Shown: piece by piece, positions 19,057-30,880 of the stretch
Layout of the letters: each line of letters starts with the position of its first letter
Numbering within the stretch: the stretch's first letter is position 1
Source of the DNA: Diogma glabrata
Taxonomy: Eukaryota; Arthropoda; Insecta; Diptera; Cylindrotomidae
Assembly (NCBI GenBank): GCA_963693315.1
Contig: OY856188.1
Location: 199,666,826 to 199,730,825 of the forward strand
Reading direction: 5' to 3'
Length of the DNA: 64,000 nt
Notes under the pieces: generated by a model
Database searches by the model: none
What the model saw: the letters and a program-made list of their open reading frames with translations, nothing else
Told to the model about the DNA's origin: nothing
Made by a program: the position numbers and the translations under genes

Positions 19057-21400
19057 TACCCGCTATAGTGCTTTGAATGCATTATTCCTGTTCTTCAGTC
19101 TAGAGTTCACTTGTTGCGCATGAGCATTAAATTTAAGCAGTGGGTCGAATGTTACCCCCAACAGTCTCGGATTTTTACTATAGGAAAGAGTATGTTGTCA
19201 ATGCAGATGCTTATTGTTGTGTACACCTCCTTCGTCCATGTGGTGAAAAGTGCAAAAGTGGGTTTTTCAGTGGAAAGTTTTAATCTCCTTGTTTTGAACC
19301 AATCATTGAGGATGTTAAGGTAGGTGTTTAAGATATTGGTGAGTTGTTCTAGGTTGTTACCTGTTGCAAGCATGGTGCAATCATCTGCATATGACGTGAT
19401 GGGTATTCCTTCTGGTGGGCAGGTATGCTGCCTAAGTAGAGATTAAATAATGAAGGTGAGAGAACTACGCCCTTGTGGAACTCCTTTTCGTAGTACTCTC
19501 ATCTTGGACTTACAGTTACGAAACTCGACGAATGTTTGACGACCTCTAAGATAGTTGCACAAGCACAACCAACGCTTTATTAGATCTGGCAAATTAGTCT
19601 TTAGGATGTCATTTAGTAGTGCATCGTGCGACACTGTGTCGAATGCTATTGATAGGTCAAGTACAACTTAAACTGTTCTAGCACAGGGTTGTTTTTGGTT
19701 CAGACCATGACTGATCTGGTTTTGTATTCTGTGAAGAGCGGTGGTTGTATTACGTGCTGTCCTAAAGCCATGTTGGTGTGACGCTAAATTGCAGGATCTG
19801 GTCAACCGAGGTAAGAAGCGCTTCTATCAGTTTTGCGACCGATGAAAGCATGGAGATCAGTCGGTAAGATTCTCCCTTGCCTTTTCTTCGGGTTTTCCAG
19901 GCTTCAAGATGGGGCTTATTCTTGCCGTTTTCCAGATATTTGGTATCTGTAGGGTATTTAGCGATGTGTTGAGCGTGGTAGTGAAATATTTCAGTCCTTT
20001 GAGTCCAATATGTTTTAGCATGATGGCTGAGATACCGTCTGGTCCAATAGATTTGGATGGCTTAATTTTCTTTATGGTATTCTCAATCTTTTCTTCACAA
20101 AATGTGATTTTCTCTAAATGTTCAGTATTGAGTTTGCGCAGATGTCTCAATACTGACCTAGTTTAGTTTTCATGTTTACGTAGCTATTCTGTAAACTGTG
20201 AATTGTATTTTGTTGCGCATTTCTGTGGTTTTCAGTTGGGATATCAACGAAGGAGATCATGCAATTATTACCTGGTTGTCGAGGATGGGTTAAGCCTTTT
20301 ATGACCTTTCAGAGACTTTTACTTGTGCCAAAGCTTAAATCACTCGCTAGCTCTCTCCATTTATTACGTTTGTGTTCCGTAACTAACTTATTGTTTTCTA
20401 ATTAAGGTCTGTAACTCTAGGATCCGCTGGATCTGCCTTGCGGATGTCATCTCTTTAAGTGGAGAGTACACAAGCTTGCTGTTGAAAGTTTGGTTTCACC
20501 TTTTGTATTCTACCGTATGGAATGTAGCGAGATCTGGCTGTATTGAAAATTTTTCTGAATTTTTTTCCCCATGAGAGGGCGTCAAGTGGTAAAAATTAAC
20601 AAAATTTGTCCCGTCTGCTTTGTTAAAATTAATAAATGTTTTCGTCTCGGATTTTATTATATTTATGGAACGGCTTAAGGTGATTATGATCGGCACTTGG
20701 TCTGATCCTAATGCAATATCAGTTCTCCATTCAGTAATTGGCATTAGTGACATGCATTTACAAGGCAAGGGAAACAAACATCATCAGGGAAACATCTGGA
20801 GAAGAATACGAGTTATTTGTAACGCTTGTTGTCTGTGGTTCGTTGAGGACTCCAAAATTGCAGCCGTCAATTTGATCAGCAATTTTTTCACCTCGTGAAT
20901 CGTTTTTAGGTGTGTGTACCATAGATCATGATGAGCATTGTCATCTCCGAGAATTAGACAGTCTTTGGTGTAAAATAAACGTCCTATGGACAGTTCATAA
21001 CCTGTATCACAGCTGCTTACTGGTGGAATATAGATATTGACTAGAGTTATCTTCGTGATGCCGGATTTTATTATAATGGCTAATTAGGTTCTAGGTGTTC
21101 ATCAGTTCCCGGTACTGCAGTTAATGTGGTTGTACGGTAGGTAACGGTTTTGTGAATGATAAAGGTTCTTCCCTCTATCCAGCCTTATAATTTTGTAATC
21201 ACAGTAATTATCTCTAGGCTTAGATCTAACATTTGGTTTCTTGGAGTACCGGTGACTAAAATATTGTTATTGCACATATAATTTATAATATCATCGATCT
21301 TGTTAGAAAGACAGTTGCAATTCAGTTGCATAATTTTCACATCACTCGGAGTTTCCGGACGCGTGTTTATTCGCATTGTGTTTTGCTGCGAGCTGGTGTT
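19057..21400 (-). pseudogene. LINE-B: degenerate AP-endonuclease/RT element, minus strand
   Basis: On the minus strand, in order from about 21376 to 19080: the endonuclease start with IMQLNCNCLSNKIDDI (21200-21330), the endonuclease end with ALGSDQVPIIITLS (near 20700), a pre-RT region with IKPSKSIGPDGISAIMLKHI (near 20030), NIWKTARISPILKPGK (near 19900), motif A remnants leading to SHDALLNDIL, VPQG (near 19470) and the RT tail with LNDWFKTRRLKLSTEK (near 19260). Several frameshifts and stops break it. Its 3' end stops exactly where the LINE-A poly-A lies. No poly-A or target duplication of its own is seen. Jockey-like by motif style. Confidence 0.85.
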
Positions 21401-22653
21401 GGTATGTTCACTAGATAATTTATAGAATTGCGCTATGTTGTTATGGAGCCACTATTAACCATAACCATGGAGTCACTGTAAGCAAATTACAATTAATTAA
21501 ACTGAATTGTAATATTTGTTATATCCAATTATTTAAAGGAAAACAAATATTACGTTACAGTTTAAAAATTTCAATGAATATAACATTTAAAAGGAAACTC
21601 AAATTCTGTTGACATTTTTCGCAAACTATGCAATTAATTAAAAGTGTGTAAAATGTTAACAGAAAGTAAAAACAAGTAGTCTAGCAGAAGCGTTGCGGTG
21701 CTGAACATCAGGGAATATAATTATTAACATAATATTTAATTAGTTAAATAATTTCATAATAATTATATTATAATGATCAAGTTGAATAATGTAATAATGT
21801 AATAATAATAAAATATTGATTACAAAATATAAATAAAATATACAAAAAAATCAATTAAAAAAAGTCAAAGTGTTTTCTTTATAATTAAAAGTAAAAACGC
21901 GGTTTCAAGCCAATTAAAAAAATCATTAAGATTAAGAAAATCAGAACATAAATTGGTGACACCGGTGGAATTCTGAGGATAAAGCATCTGCCTCAGTATC
22001 CAGAATTCAAACACTCCAACATCCAATAAGAAAAGGGAATAAACAAAAATCAATACAAAATTTTTGTCAAAAACCAAAATACTGCAATCCATCACTTCTA
22101 CATCCAGTTTTCAATATTTCATCAGTTTCAACAGCGAATTTCAAAATTCAAAATCAACCAATTCAAAATTAACAAAGTAAATTCCAAACATCAAGACCAT
22201 CAATACAACATGTTCAAACTGTAAGTTATTCAATTCTGTGTAATGTGTAATGTGTAAGTAAACTAATTTAAATTAAAAAAAAAACTAATTTCATTTTATT
22301 CCAATTTTTAAATAAAATTATTATAAAAAAAAATAAAGAAATATGATTCTTTAATCGAATAATTAATATAATTTTTTTATATTCTGTTTTTGCCTTCCGT
22401 AAAATTTTTAATTGCAAACTAAAACAAAATTTAATACCTTCAATGGAATTTTTTTTTCTTTCGCAAATTAATTTTTTTTCCATACGCCGCAAATAAATTA
22501 GTAAATTAATAAAATAAAACAAAATTTGTATACTAACTAACATAATAAGTTTTTTTATGATTGTCGAATTTTTTTTCTCGTTGTTTCTTGTTCTTAATAT
22601 CACCAAAAATATAATTAAAGTTTTTAAATCATGATAAACCTGTGTCGGTTAAA
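21401..22653 (+). other. Possible 5' LTR and leader of the Gypsy remnant
   Basis: AT-rich sequence without a gene. TGGTGACACCGG at 21954-21965 resembles the TGGTGAC-type primer-binding sites of many Gypsy elements, which would place the end of a 5' LTR near 21953. A possible LTR start is TGTTGTTATGGAGCC near 21438. The 3' partner LTR is missing because the element is truncated, so the boundaries cannot be confirmed. Confidence 0.35.
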
Positions 22654-23436
22654 ATGGCTACTTTTGATATGTCACAGGCTATCAAGTTGATTCCAGAATT
22701 TAATGGAAATTCAATGGAATTACATAGATTCTTGCAAATAGCAGACATACAATACAATATACAAAAAAGCGAAAACGGCACCGGAAAAATTAGACTTTTT
22801 AGACGTTATAACATCCAAACTAGTTTTGTAGAGCCTATAACTTAATCTTAAGGTACCACACATACGATTGTTGGGAAACACTTAAGAAAGCAATAGAACT
22901 AAACTTTTCTAAGCTCTGTGCGGTACAATTAATTATGGTTGATATATTCACACTGTCTCAAGGGGTTAGGGAAAACGTTAATCAATATGCTGCTAGAACT
23001 GAAAAATTGTTCGATGAACTAAATATGGCGTGCTCTACAACGTTGGATTCTGACTCACAAGGAACTAGAAAACTAAACGAAACCACGGTATTAAATGGTT
23101 TTATCAATGGTTTGCGTCTTATATTACGTGCTGCTAGACTCAATGCACTTTCCGCGGTCATAGATTTAGCTTCTCAAGAAAAAAAACTTAACCAAATTCA
23201 AATTCGGACGGATTCCAATAAATTATATTGAACAAATTACAAAACTACTAAGCACAATACAAAAACTTGTCGTAGACGTAGTTTCAACAATAATGAATCC
23301 AGTCAGATTGTCAATAGATGTCCTCGTTTCAATAACTATATCAAGCCACAAATACAAGTTATACAAGAAGTACCAAAAATTTGTAATTATTGCAAAAAAA
23401 AAGGCCGTACAATAGACGTTTGTAGAAAACAGTTTT
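22654..23436 (+). pseudogene. gag: Gypsy remnant: Gag
   Basis: The reading starts at MATFDMSQAIKLIPEFNG (ATG 22654), typical of insect Gypsy Gag, then breaks at about 22840 and continues through VNQYAARTEKLFDELNM and GFINGLRLILRAARL, and ends with a CCHC-like knuckle CNYCKKKGRTIDVCRK near 23380 in which the His is replaced. The frame breaks at about 22845-22935 and 23231, and the region is then split by a small TIR element at 23437. Degenerate. Confidence 0.75.
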
Positions 23437-24207
23437 AGGGTCATTCCAAAGTGACTAACGTAACATTTATACCGAAATTCACAACTTTGTCCCCATATAA
23501 CTAAAATAGTAAAGATTATTTAAAGCACTTGTTGACTTTTTAAAATGTAAATCGAGTTTATTTATCTAAATCAGTAAGCTTTTTTATTTAAATTAAAATT
23601 TTTAGATATTTTTTAAATAAAAATTTAAATGTGACTAACGTAACATTTTTTATACTATTAAATTAACACCTAAATTATGAACCAAAATTCTCTAGGTGTT
23701 GAAAATGTACATAAAATTTATTGATAAGTTTCTTCAATGCAATTAATGTATTTTTTAAAAAAGCCAATAACTTTTTAAAAAATATGTTAGTTTTTCATAA
23801 ATTGACGCTTTTGATTAAAATGATGTGTGACTAACGTAACGTGACTAACGTAACACAAAAGAATTCATTTATTTAGAATGCTTACCTCATTTATTTGGAA
23901 AGCAAAGTAGTCCAATTCAGACACCCCAAACTTTAGCTTTCAGAAAATAAAAAGTTTAAAACAATTCAGTTTATTATATTTGTGCTATGCTATATTCTTT
24001 TTAGATATATTTTCATTCGTATATTAAGCCTTCTTCACAACCATGCGCTTAATTGCATTCTAAACAAAATAACTATATTGGAATTTTCACAATTGTTGCC
24101 ATATCTTATAGTAAAATATATGAAAAAAAAAAATTAAAGGCCACAGTTACAGTTTTGTGAAGAAAAACAATTTAGCTTGAAGGTTGACTTTAAAATGGAA
24201 TGACCCT
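23437..24207. mobile_element. Small TIR element with repeated GTGACTAACGTAAC motif
   Basis: 771-bp insertion in the gag region with 12-bp ends AGGGTCATTCCA (23437-23448) and TGGAATGACCCT (24196-24207). The 14-bp word GTGACTAACGTAAC occurs at about 23451, 23631, 23827 and 23841. No ORF is present. TSD unclear (TTTA/TCTA at best). Class undetermined; a non-autonomous DNA transposon is likely. Confidence 0.7.
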
Positions 24208-24605
24208 CTACAACAATAATAGAACAAATAATCTCCAGGGAAACTCTCAAGTGCTTGCTTCGACCAGCACACCGATGCAGGCACAAGACCTACAACAAAG
24301 TGCATCATAAATCCAGAACCTATAAAACAAATCTCAGAATCTCAAATACAAAATTCAGAACCTCTAATACAAAATCCAGAACCTCTAAAACAAATCTCAG
24401 AACCTCCTACTCATAGCTCAGAATCTCTAATACAATATACAGAAGCTCTAATACAAAATCCAGAATCTCTAAAACAAATCTCAGAACCTCCTACTCAAAG
24501 CTCAGAATATCAAATACAAAATCCAGAAAATCTAACACAAAATTCAAATACCATAATAATATAATATCGAAACCTGAACAATATATAAATATTAGCAACA
24601 CTGAG
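24208..24605 (+). repeat. Gypsy remnant: coding minisatellite between Gag and protease
   Basis: From about 24300 to 24550 the sequence repeats in 18-21-bp steps, reading as variations of NPEPLKQISEP and SEPLIQNPE, a low-complexity Pro/Glu/Gln-rich linker. Such repeats expand by slippage. The frame is open through most of it, and it links the Gag region to the protease. Confidence 0.7.
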
Positions 24606-25930
24606 AATAAAACATTCTCTTGTGTTTTAGCGCTTGAAATTACTGGGACAAAAAGTGTCTACACAAAATTCTTAATAGACTCTGGTGCAAGTGTTTGCTT
24701 AATAAAACTAGATACTATAAGTCCTAATACCATTGTGGAGAAGACTTCAATAAAATTAAATGGAATCGGTCCAGTACCATTATACACATTGGGTACTACC
24801 ACATTAAATTTTCACATTTGAACATTTATTATCCTATTAAGTTTCACATCATCGGCTCAGATTTTTCAATTAGCCAAGATGGAATAATCGTGGAAGATTT
24901 TCTAAATCAAACAAACTCCATAATAGACTTCGGTAAAAGTTTTATCAAATTGAAACTAGATGAAAAATTTATTTCCATTCCCTTTGAAACTCACAAATCA
25001 AAAATAGTTATTCCAGCTAGATCTGAAAAAATTATCAAATATGGACCAGTGAATTTTAATGGAGATGCATTAATTATATCTCAAAACTTGCAAGACAATG
25101 GAATAATTAGATCCAATACGTTAGTAAGTCCACACAATGGGTATGTTTTTCTATGTATACTTAACCCAACAAACGAAACAATAGAAATTAGTGACAAATT
25201 AGAAATACAATTTGAGTCAACAAAAGATTACGAAATTTTTCATAAGCAAACAAATTATAATCAAAATACAATAGATGGAAGACTTCGTATTCTAAAAGAA
25301 ACTTTAAAACTAAATCATTTGAATCTAAATCTAAAGGAACGAAACTCAATTTTAAACATATGTAGGAAGTTCAATCACCTTTTCTTTATCGAAGGTGATA
25401 AGTTAACAGCAACCACAGCAACAACGCACGAAATAAACACAGATCCTATGTCGATTCCTAAAAATAGAAGACCCTATCGTTTAGCCGAAATCCATAAAAA
25501 TGAAATAAACTCGTAAGCTAAGGATATGCTTGATAAAGGAGTAGTGCGTCATAGCCATGCCCATAGTCCTTGGAACGCTCCACTCCTTGTTGTGCCAAAA
25601 CGTCCTAGCACCCTTGATAAGGAAAAGAAGAGGTGGCGCATTGTCGTAGATTTTCGAAAACTGAACGAAATTACCATACCAGATGCTTATCCGCTTCCTA
25701 ATATCGAAGATATTTTGGGACAACTAGGTAATTCAAGGTACTTTAACACATTGGACCTAGCAAGCGGCTTTCATCAAATTGAAGTTAATGAAGCTGGTAA
25801 ACCAAAAACTGCATTTAGCACCAGCAATGGTCATTTTGAATTCAATCGTATGTCATTTGGTCTAAGAAATGCACCTCCAACATTTCAACGGTTAATGAAC
25901 GTTGTCCAAACCGGTCTACAAGGGAAGGAG
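24606..25930 (+). pseudogene. pol: Gypsy remnant: protease and truncated reverse transcriptase
   Basis: The protease reads with KFLIDSGASVCLIKL (about 24672-24720), breaks at a stop near 24820 and continues (24818-25516) through a connector ending PKNRRPYRLAEIHK. After one stop (25514) the RT proceeds with GVVRHSHAHSPWNAPLLVV, RIVVDFRKLNEITI, FNTLDLASGFHQIEV (motif A) and MSFGLRNAPPTFQRLMN (motif B). It ends abruptly at about 25925, before the catalytic YxDD, where satellite-like sequence starts. RNase H, integrase and the 3' LTR are absent. Gypsy (Ty3) family, dead copy. Confidence 0.88.
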
Positions 25931-26384
25931 ATGGGGGAAACACACCATTTAAAAGCCAGCCATGTGAGATATCATATTGAACGAGCACTTAATTCAAGAA
26001 ACTATTTTTAAAATTATTTTTAGAATTTTGCAGTGCACAGTTTTTGAATTATTGTCAAACAAGTGCAACAACAAGTTGGTCCCACACCTTGGGTTTCGAG
26101 CTTAATTGACAGAAAAATTTGAAAAAATTCACAGAGAAAGGAAGTTTGATAAATTCTGAACGAAAACTATAGTGAAGTGTCACATAATTATTTTTCTATT
26201 TTTTGAGGGAGTAAGATTGGGGAAGGGTGATAAAAATCTTGTTTGACCCTAACAACTGGAGTGTCATATAAAAGAGCACTTAATTTAAAAAACTATTTTT
26301 TTTTAGAATTTTACGGTGCACAGGTTTTGAATCATTGTCAAAAAAGTGCAACTGAAAGTTGGTCCTCCCTCCCTACATTTGGAC
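25931..26384. repeat. Satellite-like dispersed repeat, left copies
   Basis: About two units of a ~250-bp sequence with landmarks ATTGACAGAAAAATTTGAAA, GAACGAAAACTATAGTGAAG, TTTTTGAGGGAGTAAGATTG and AGAATTTTGCAGTGCACAG. The same family is found at 46935-47180 and twice at 48035-48570. The array is cut at 26384 by the TIR element whose other end is at 46934. Confidence 0.8.
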
Positions 26385-26471
26385 CCCAGCCAGCACACTT
26401 CGTGAAATTTAGGTGAACCATTTCGGGATTTGGTTAAATTTAAGTAAAAGTTTGGTTAAATATGTGAAAGG

Positions 26472-29400
26472 TGTAATGGATAGCCTGGATTAATGTCAGA
26501 ACGTAGTGTGTTACAGTCGCAGTTTCCTTGGTTGTTGTTCCTTATATTAATCTGTAACGCTTGTAATAGATTCTCATCCCTTCATCATCAATAGTCATAT
26601 TTCGTGTAGTTTCCTTAACCCATAGTTTCCTTATGTTTCTTAAAATCTACTAGATCTGCAATGGCCGGACAAATGTATAGGAGAAAGAAAATTGCACTAA
26701 TTACCTTGATTTATCTATTCATTAATATAACATAATATTGGTTAATTTGAATTAATTAATAATTTTCATTAATCATCTTCCGTATAACCACTAAAAAGTA
26801 ATCAGAATTTAATCTTGCAACGCACTATAATTGACGCGCGTTGTACTTCCATTCGATTGGTCTCGCCTTACTACTTGAGTTTGAACTTTTTTTAAACACA
26901 AACCGTAATGAAACAACGAAATTCTCAAAACCTCATAACAGCTACGTGTATTTTGTTTCCAATCGTCAACATACAAAGAATTACTATTTTTGCTTTGGTT
27001 GAACATTTGATTTGTCTTTATATGAGTATTTTGCTTTAAACAATCCTTCCGTTGTTGTACTGAACTTCACTGTGCTGATATAGTGGATTGTAGTTTAATA
27101 AATGTCCAAACATCATATCATTGATCGAATCTGCATCTAGTTCATTTTGAATTCAATTATAAATATTATGGATGTGTCGGAAATATTCTGTGTCCAAACC
27201 TTATTTTTGTACAATATTATCAAATAGCAAACGGTTTTGTGACCTATAATAAGTTCCCAATAATTTGAAAATCTGATGTAAATAATTTATATTACATCTA
27301 AAACACTGTATTCGAGTTATTTCGAGGAAAAAATTTGGCTATATAATAAGCCACTGTAAATGGTTCCCTCTCTTATTATTCTATTACATTTGAATAGAGT
27401 GGTGTGACGTCTCTTATGTCTACACATATATATTGTGGATGTCAAACACGGAATGTTTGATTGCACGTGTTTTATTTTTATTTAAAATCGAATTCCGGAT
27501 TAAGTAGTGAAGTTTATTTTAATCAATGTTATAACTTAGTTTTTTTTTCTCAATTAGTATAATTTGTTTTCGAATACGGTTAAATAGTCGTGATTTGGTA
27601 TAAGTTTAACGTTAAACGGGGATAATACTTAACCAAAACAAAAAAATATTGTTTGTGTATCTGTCCTTGTTATTTGTAGTACATATAGTTACAACGTAAA
27701 ACTTGTTCTTTCGTGAATGTTAGCTTTATCTAGTCATAAATTTGCAATAAAATATACAAAAAATTTGTTAATATGAAAAGAATCTAAATATTAAAATAGT
27801 TAAATATTACTGTGAACTAACTGTTTATGCATTCTGTGATGCACCAAAAAAAATTATAATAAATCAAATTGTGAATAAATTATTTGTACATATGTATATA
27901 ATCTGTAGTCGTGGTCATTATAGGAAGTAATGATAATATAAAACGGATTCAATACCGTTGTCTGTACCACAAATTATGACGTGCTCGGCTGAATGAGATC
28001 CAAAAATTGTGAACAAGGTAATGCAATCACCAACCGGTCATTGACCTACATCAACTGTTTATTTAGTTTTTTTTAACTGCATAAACTAAAACAAAAAGCC
28101 GTAAGTTTCTTTTGCTCGTTACTTTATCATTGTGTTTACGTGTGTGTACTAACTAAATAAAACATTAATTTATTGGGGATAAATTTTTATTGAAATATGA
28201 AAACATACAGTGCTAGCATGGTAATCTACGTGTCGTAATTTTTAATATGAGGAAGCGAAATTTAACAATGTTTGAGTGTTAGAACTAAAACGATAATTAA
28301 AGTCATTAACGTAGTTTCATTTTTGGTAATTTGTGTAAGAAAACAAAAAATCCATGACCTGCCTTATTTTTTTGGTGGTTAATCTAAAATACAAAAAAAA
28401 ATAAATTTTTTTTCGGACTAAAATAAATTAAAATAATTTAAAATACTTTACAAATCGAGCGCTTAAGCATCAAAATAACAAAAGAAACCAATTGAGTGTG
28501 CTTCTAAATGTTATTAAAAAGGTAATCTAGTCTCGACGAAGATTAACAAAAAAGGGAGCGCAACAGTTTTATATAATTTGGGATATTGCTGCCGTATAGT
28601 ATTTCGCCGCCTCGTCTTATATCAAAGTTGTACTATTACCACTGTATACTTGGGTCATAGCACTACTCAACGTTTATGTCACGTTATGCAGATGCTACCA
28701 CCAACTGCAACTCATCATTTGTAAATCATTTTTGCTGTTACCACCCAACATTTATCTCAAAAGTTGGTTGTTGCTGTCGTGGGTTGTGGCTTACATACTA
28801 CGACGTCACTTTGATATTGAGTTTTTTTTTGCTGTCATCAAATCTACAGTGTTATCAAATCATCTATTATATTACTGTTACCTCAACATCGATTTCCAAT
28901 CTGTGCTATTGCTGCGGTGTATTATACCGGCTTCTATACAGCATTGGTGTCAAAATTCTGCATTTGCGGCCATATACTGTGCATATTGAAACGCAGCATA
29001 ATTCTCAAGTTTCTTTTTTTTTGGTTGTCGCCACACCTTACCAACCATCATTCACATCGAAGTCATACGATTGCTGACATATATTGGACATCTTTCTAGC
29101 CATCCTTGATGTCAACATTTTGGCCATTACTATCATCGAGTTGGCTTATTTCAGATCTACAACGATTTCAATTTATCTGAATTATTCACCGGCAATTATT
29201 GATGTTATTCAACGAAGGTGCTCTACAATTATCTGTCTGATTATATAACTACAATTATACCGATTAGTCTACGATTTCAATGCATCCGATTTATTCAACT
29301 GTCATCATAGATGTTATTCAACGAGGGTTCACTACAATTATTTCTTTGATTAATCAACGATAAGTACACCAGTTCTCTAAATTATTCAACGAAATTTTAC

Positions 29401-30859
29401 AAGTTTATACAACGTTTCTACTTATTATTTTGATTCAACAAAACTGTACATTGACTGCAAATTGATATAACGTTTCTGCGTATCATTTTTTTTTTTTGAT
29501 TCCACGGAGTTTTACAAATTTATATAACGTCTCTGCTTATCATTTTTGATTCAACAAAATCTTACATCAATTACATCATTTTTGATTCAATGAAATTTTG
29601 CATCAATTACAACATTTTCTGATTCAACAAAATTTTACAAACTTTATATAAAGTTTCTACCTATCATTCTTGATTCAACCATATTTTACATCAATTACAA
29701 CATTTTTTTGGCTCAACAAAATTTTACAAAATTTATAAAACGTTTCTGCTTGTCATTTTTGATTCAACAATATTTTACATCAATTACCTCATTTTTGATT
29801 CAATGAAATTTTGCGTCAATTACAACATTTTTTTGATTCAGCAAAAGTTTACAAATTTATATAACGTTGCTACATGTCATTTTTGATTCAACGATATTTT
29901 GCATCAATTACAACATTTTCTGACTCAACAACATTTTACAAAATTTATAAAACGTTTCTACTTGTCACTTTTGATTCAACAATGTTTTACATCAATTACA
30001 TCGTTTTTGATCCAACAAAATTTTACAAGTTTATATAACGTTTCTTCTTATCATTTTGATTCAACAAAAGTATACAAGCATATATAACGATTCTACTTAT
30101 CATTTTTGATTCAACAACGCTTTACATCAATTACAATATTTTTTTGATTCAACAAAATTATACAGTCAACAATATTTTACATCAATTAACATCATTTTTG
30201 ATTCAACAATATTTCTCACCAATTACATCATTTTTGATTCAACAAAATTTTACAAGTTTATATACGTTTCTTCTTATCATTTTGATTCAACAAAAGTATA
30301 CCAGTTTATATAACGTTTCTACTTACCGTTTTGATTCAACAAAGTATTCAACGATTGCTAGTTTATTGAACGTTTCTACCTAACAGTTTGATACAACGTT
30401 CGTACGTGCAACGTCATTCAACATTTTTTTATATCAAGTAATTTTGAGGTATTTCAAACATGAACAACGTGCTGATGGAGGGCTGATGGAATCCGAATAG
30501 GAGGACGGGGTTTAATCATGGGGTGAGTAAATTTATTTCATTACTTCAGTCATAATGATAAAGGGGTGTGAATGTGTGTGTGTGTGGGCGTATGTGAGTG
30601 AACGTGGGGGCTGGACGTGTTGATCGTGGGTCTTTCGCAACAGGGGTCGCCAGAGTCTTCGTTTTTCCACTTGTATTTCTTTCCATTTCTGCAAACTTTC
30701 GTGAATAGCGTACATGTCTGTATTTGTGCTGAAGTAGCAGGGTTACTTTATCGTTCCCATGGGCTGAAGCTAGTTTGGGGCTTGAAAATCAATCTCGCTA
30801 GGTACGCTTCCTGCTATGTCCTTCTCATTGGTTCGCCAATGAGAAAGCGCTTCATTACA
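26472..30859 (+). repeat. Giant 5' LTR (4388 bp)
   Basis: This LTR is far longer than the usual 0.2-1.5 kb. It contains AT-rich sequence and a minisatellite of TTTTGATTCAACAAAATTTT-type units (29380-30420). Near its end there is a strong splice-donor-like GGGGTGAGTAA (30520-30530), a (TG)n tract near 30575 and an ending with CTCATTGGTTCGCCAATGAG, a short inverted repeat just before the CATTACA tip. Small ORFs inside (28676-29077 and others) are Cys/Tyr/Ser-rich without recognisable domains and are repeated in the other LTR simply because the LTRs are copies; I do not call them genes. Confidence 0.95.
29380..30420 (+). repeat. Minisatellite inside the 5' LTR
   Basis: More than 15 degenerate units combine TTTTTGATTCAACAAAATTT with either ACAAGTTTATATAACGTTTC or ACATCAATTACATC, in ~35-55-bp steps. 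Identical arrangement at 41632-42670 in the 3' LTR. Confidence 0.85.
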
Positions 30860-30860
30860 A

Positions 30861-30880
30861 ATTGGCGCCCAACGTGGGGC
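30861..30880 (+). promoter_or_regulatory. Primer-binding site for tRNA-Lys(CTT)
   Basis: Two bases after the 5' LTR the sequence TGGCGCCCAACGTGGGGC is an 18-nt perfect complement of the 3' end of tRNA-Lys(CTT), the primer also used by some retroviruses and Gypsy-like elements. It primes minus-strand cDNA synthesis. Confidence 0.92.

Noticed and set aside
26809..27006. 65-codon minus-strand ORF in the LTR (also 39041-39238)
   Set aside because: Short, no domain; conserved between LTRs by recent duplication, not by selection.
28676..29099. Cys-rich ORFs of 133, 85 and 60 codons in the giant LTR (also at 40926-41349)
   Set aside because: Three overlapping frames in the same AT-rich sequence, no domain or start context. 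They are duplicated only because the LTRs are copies.
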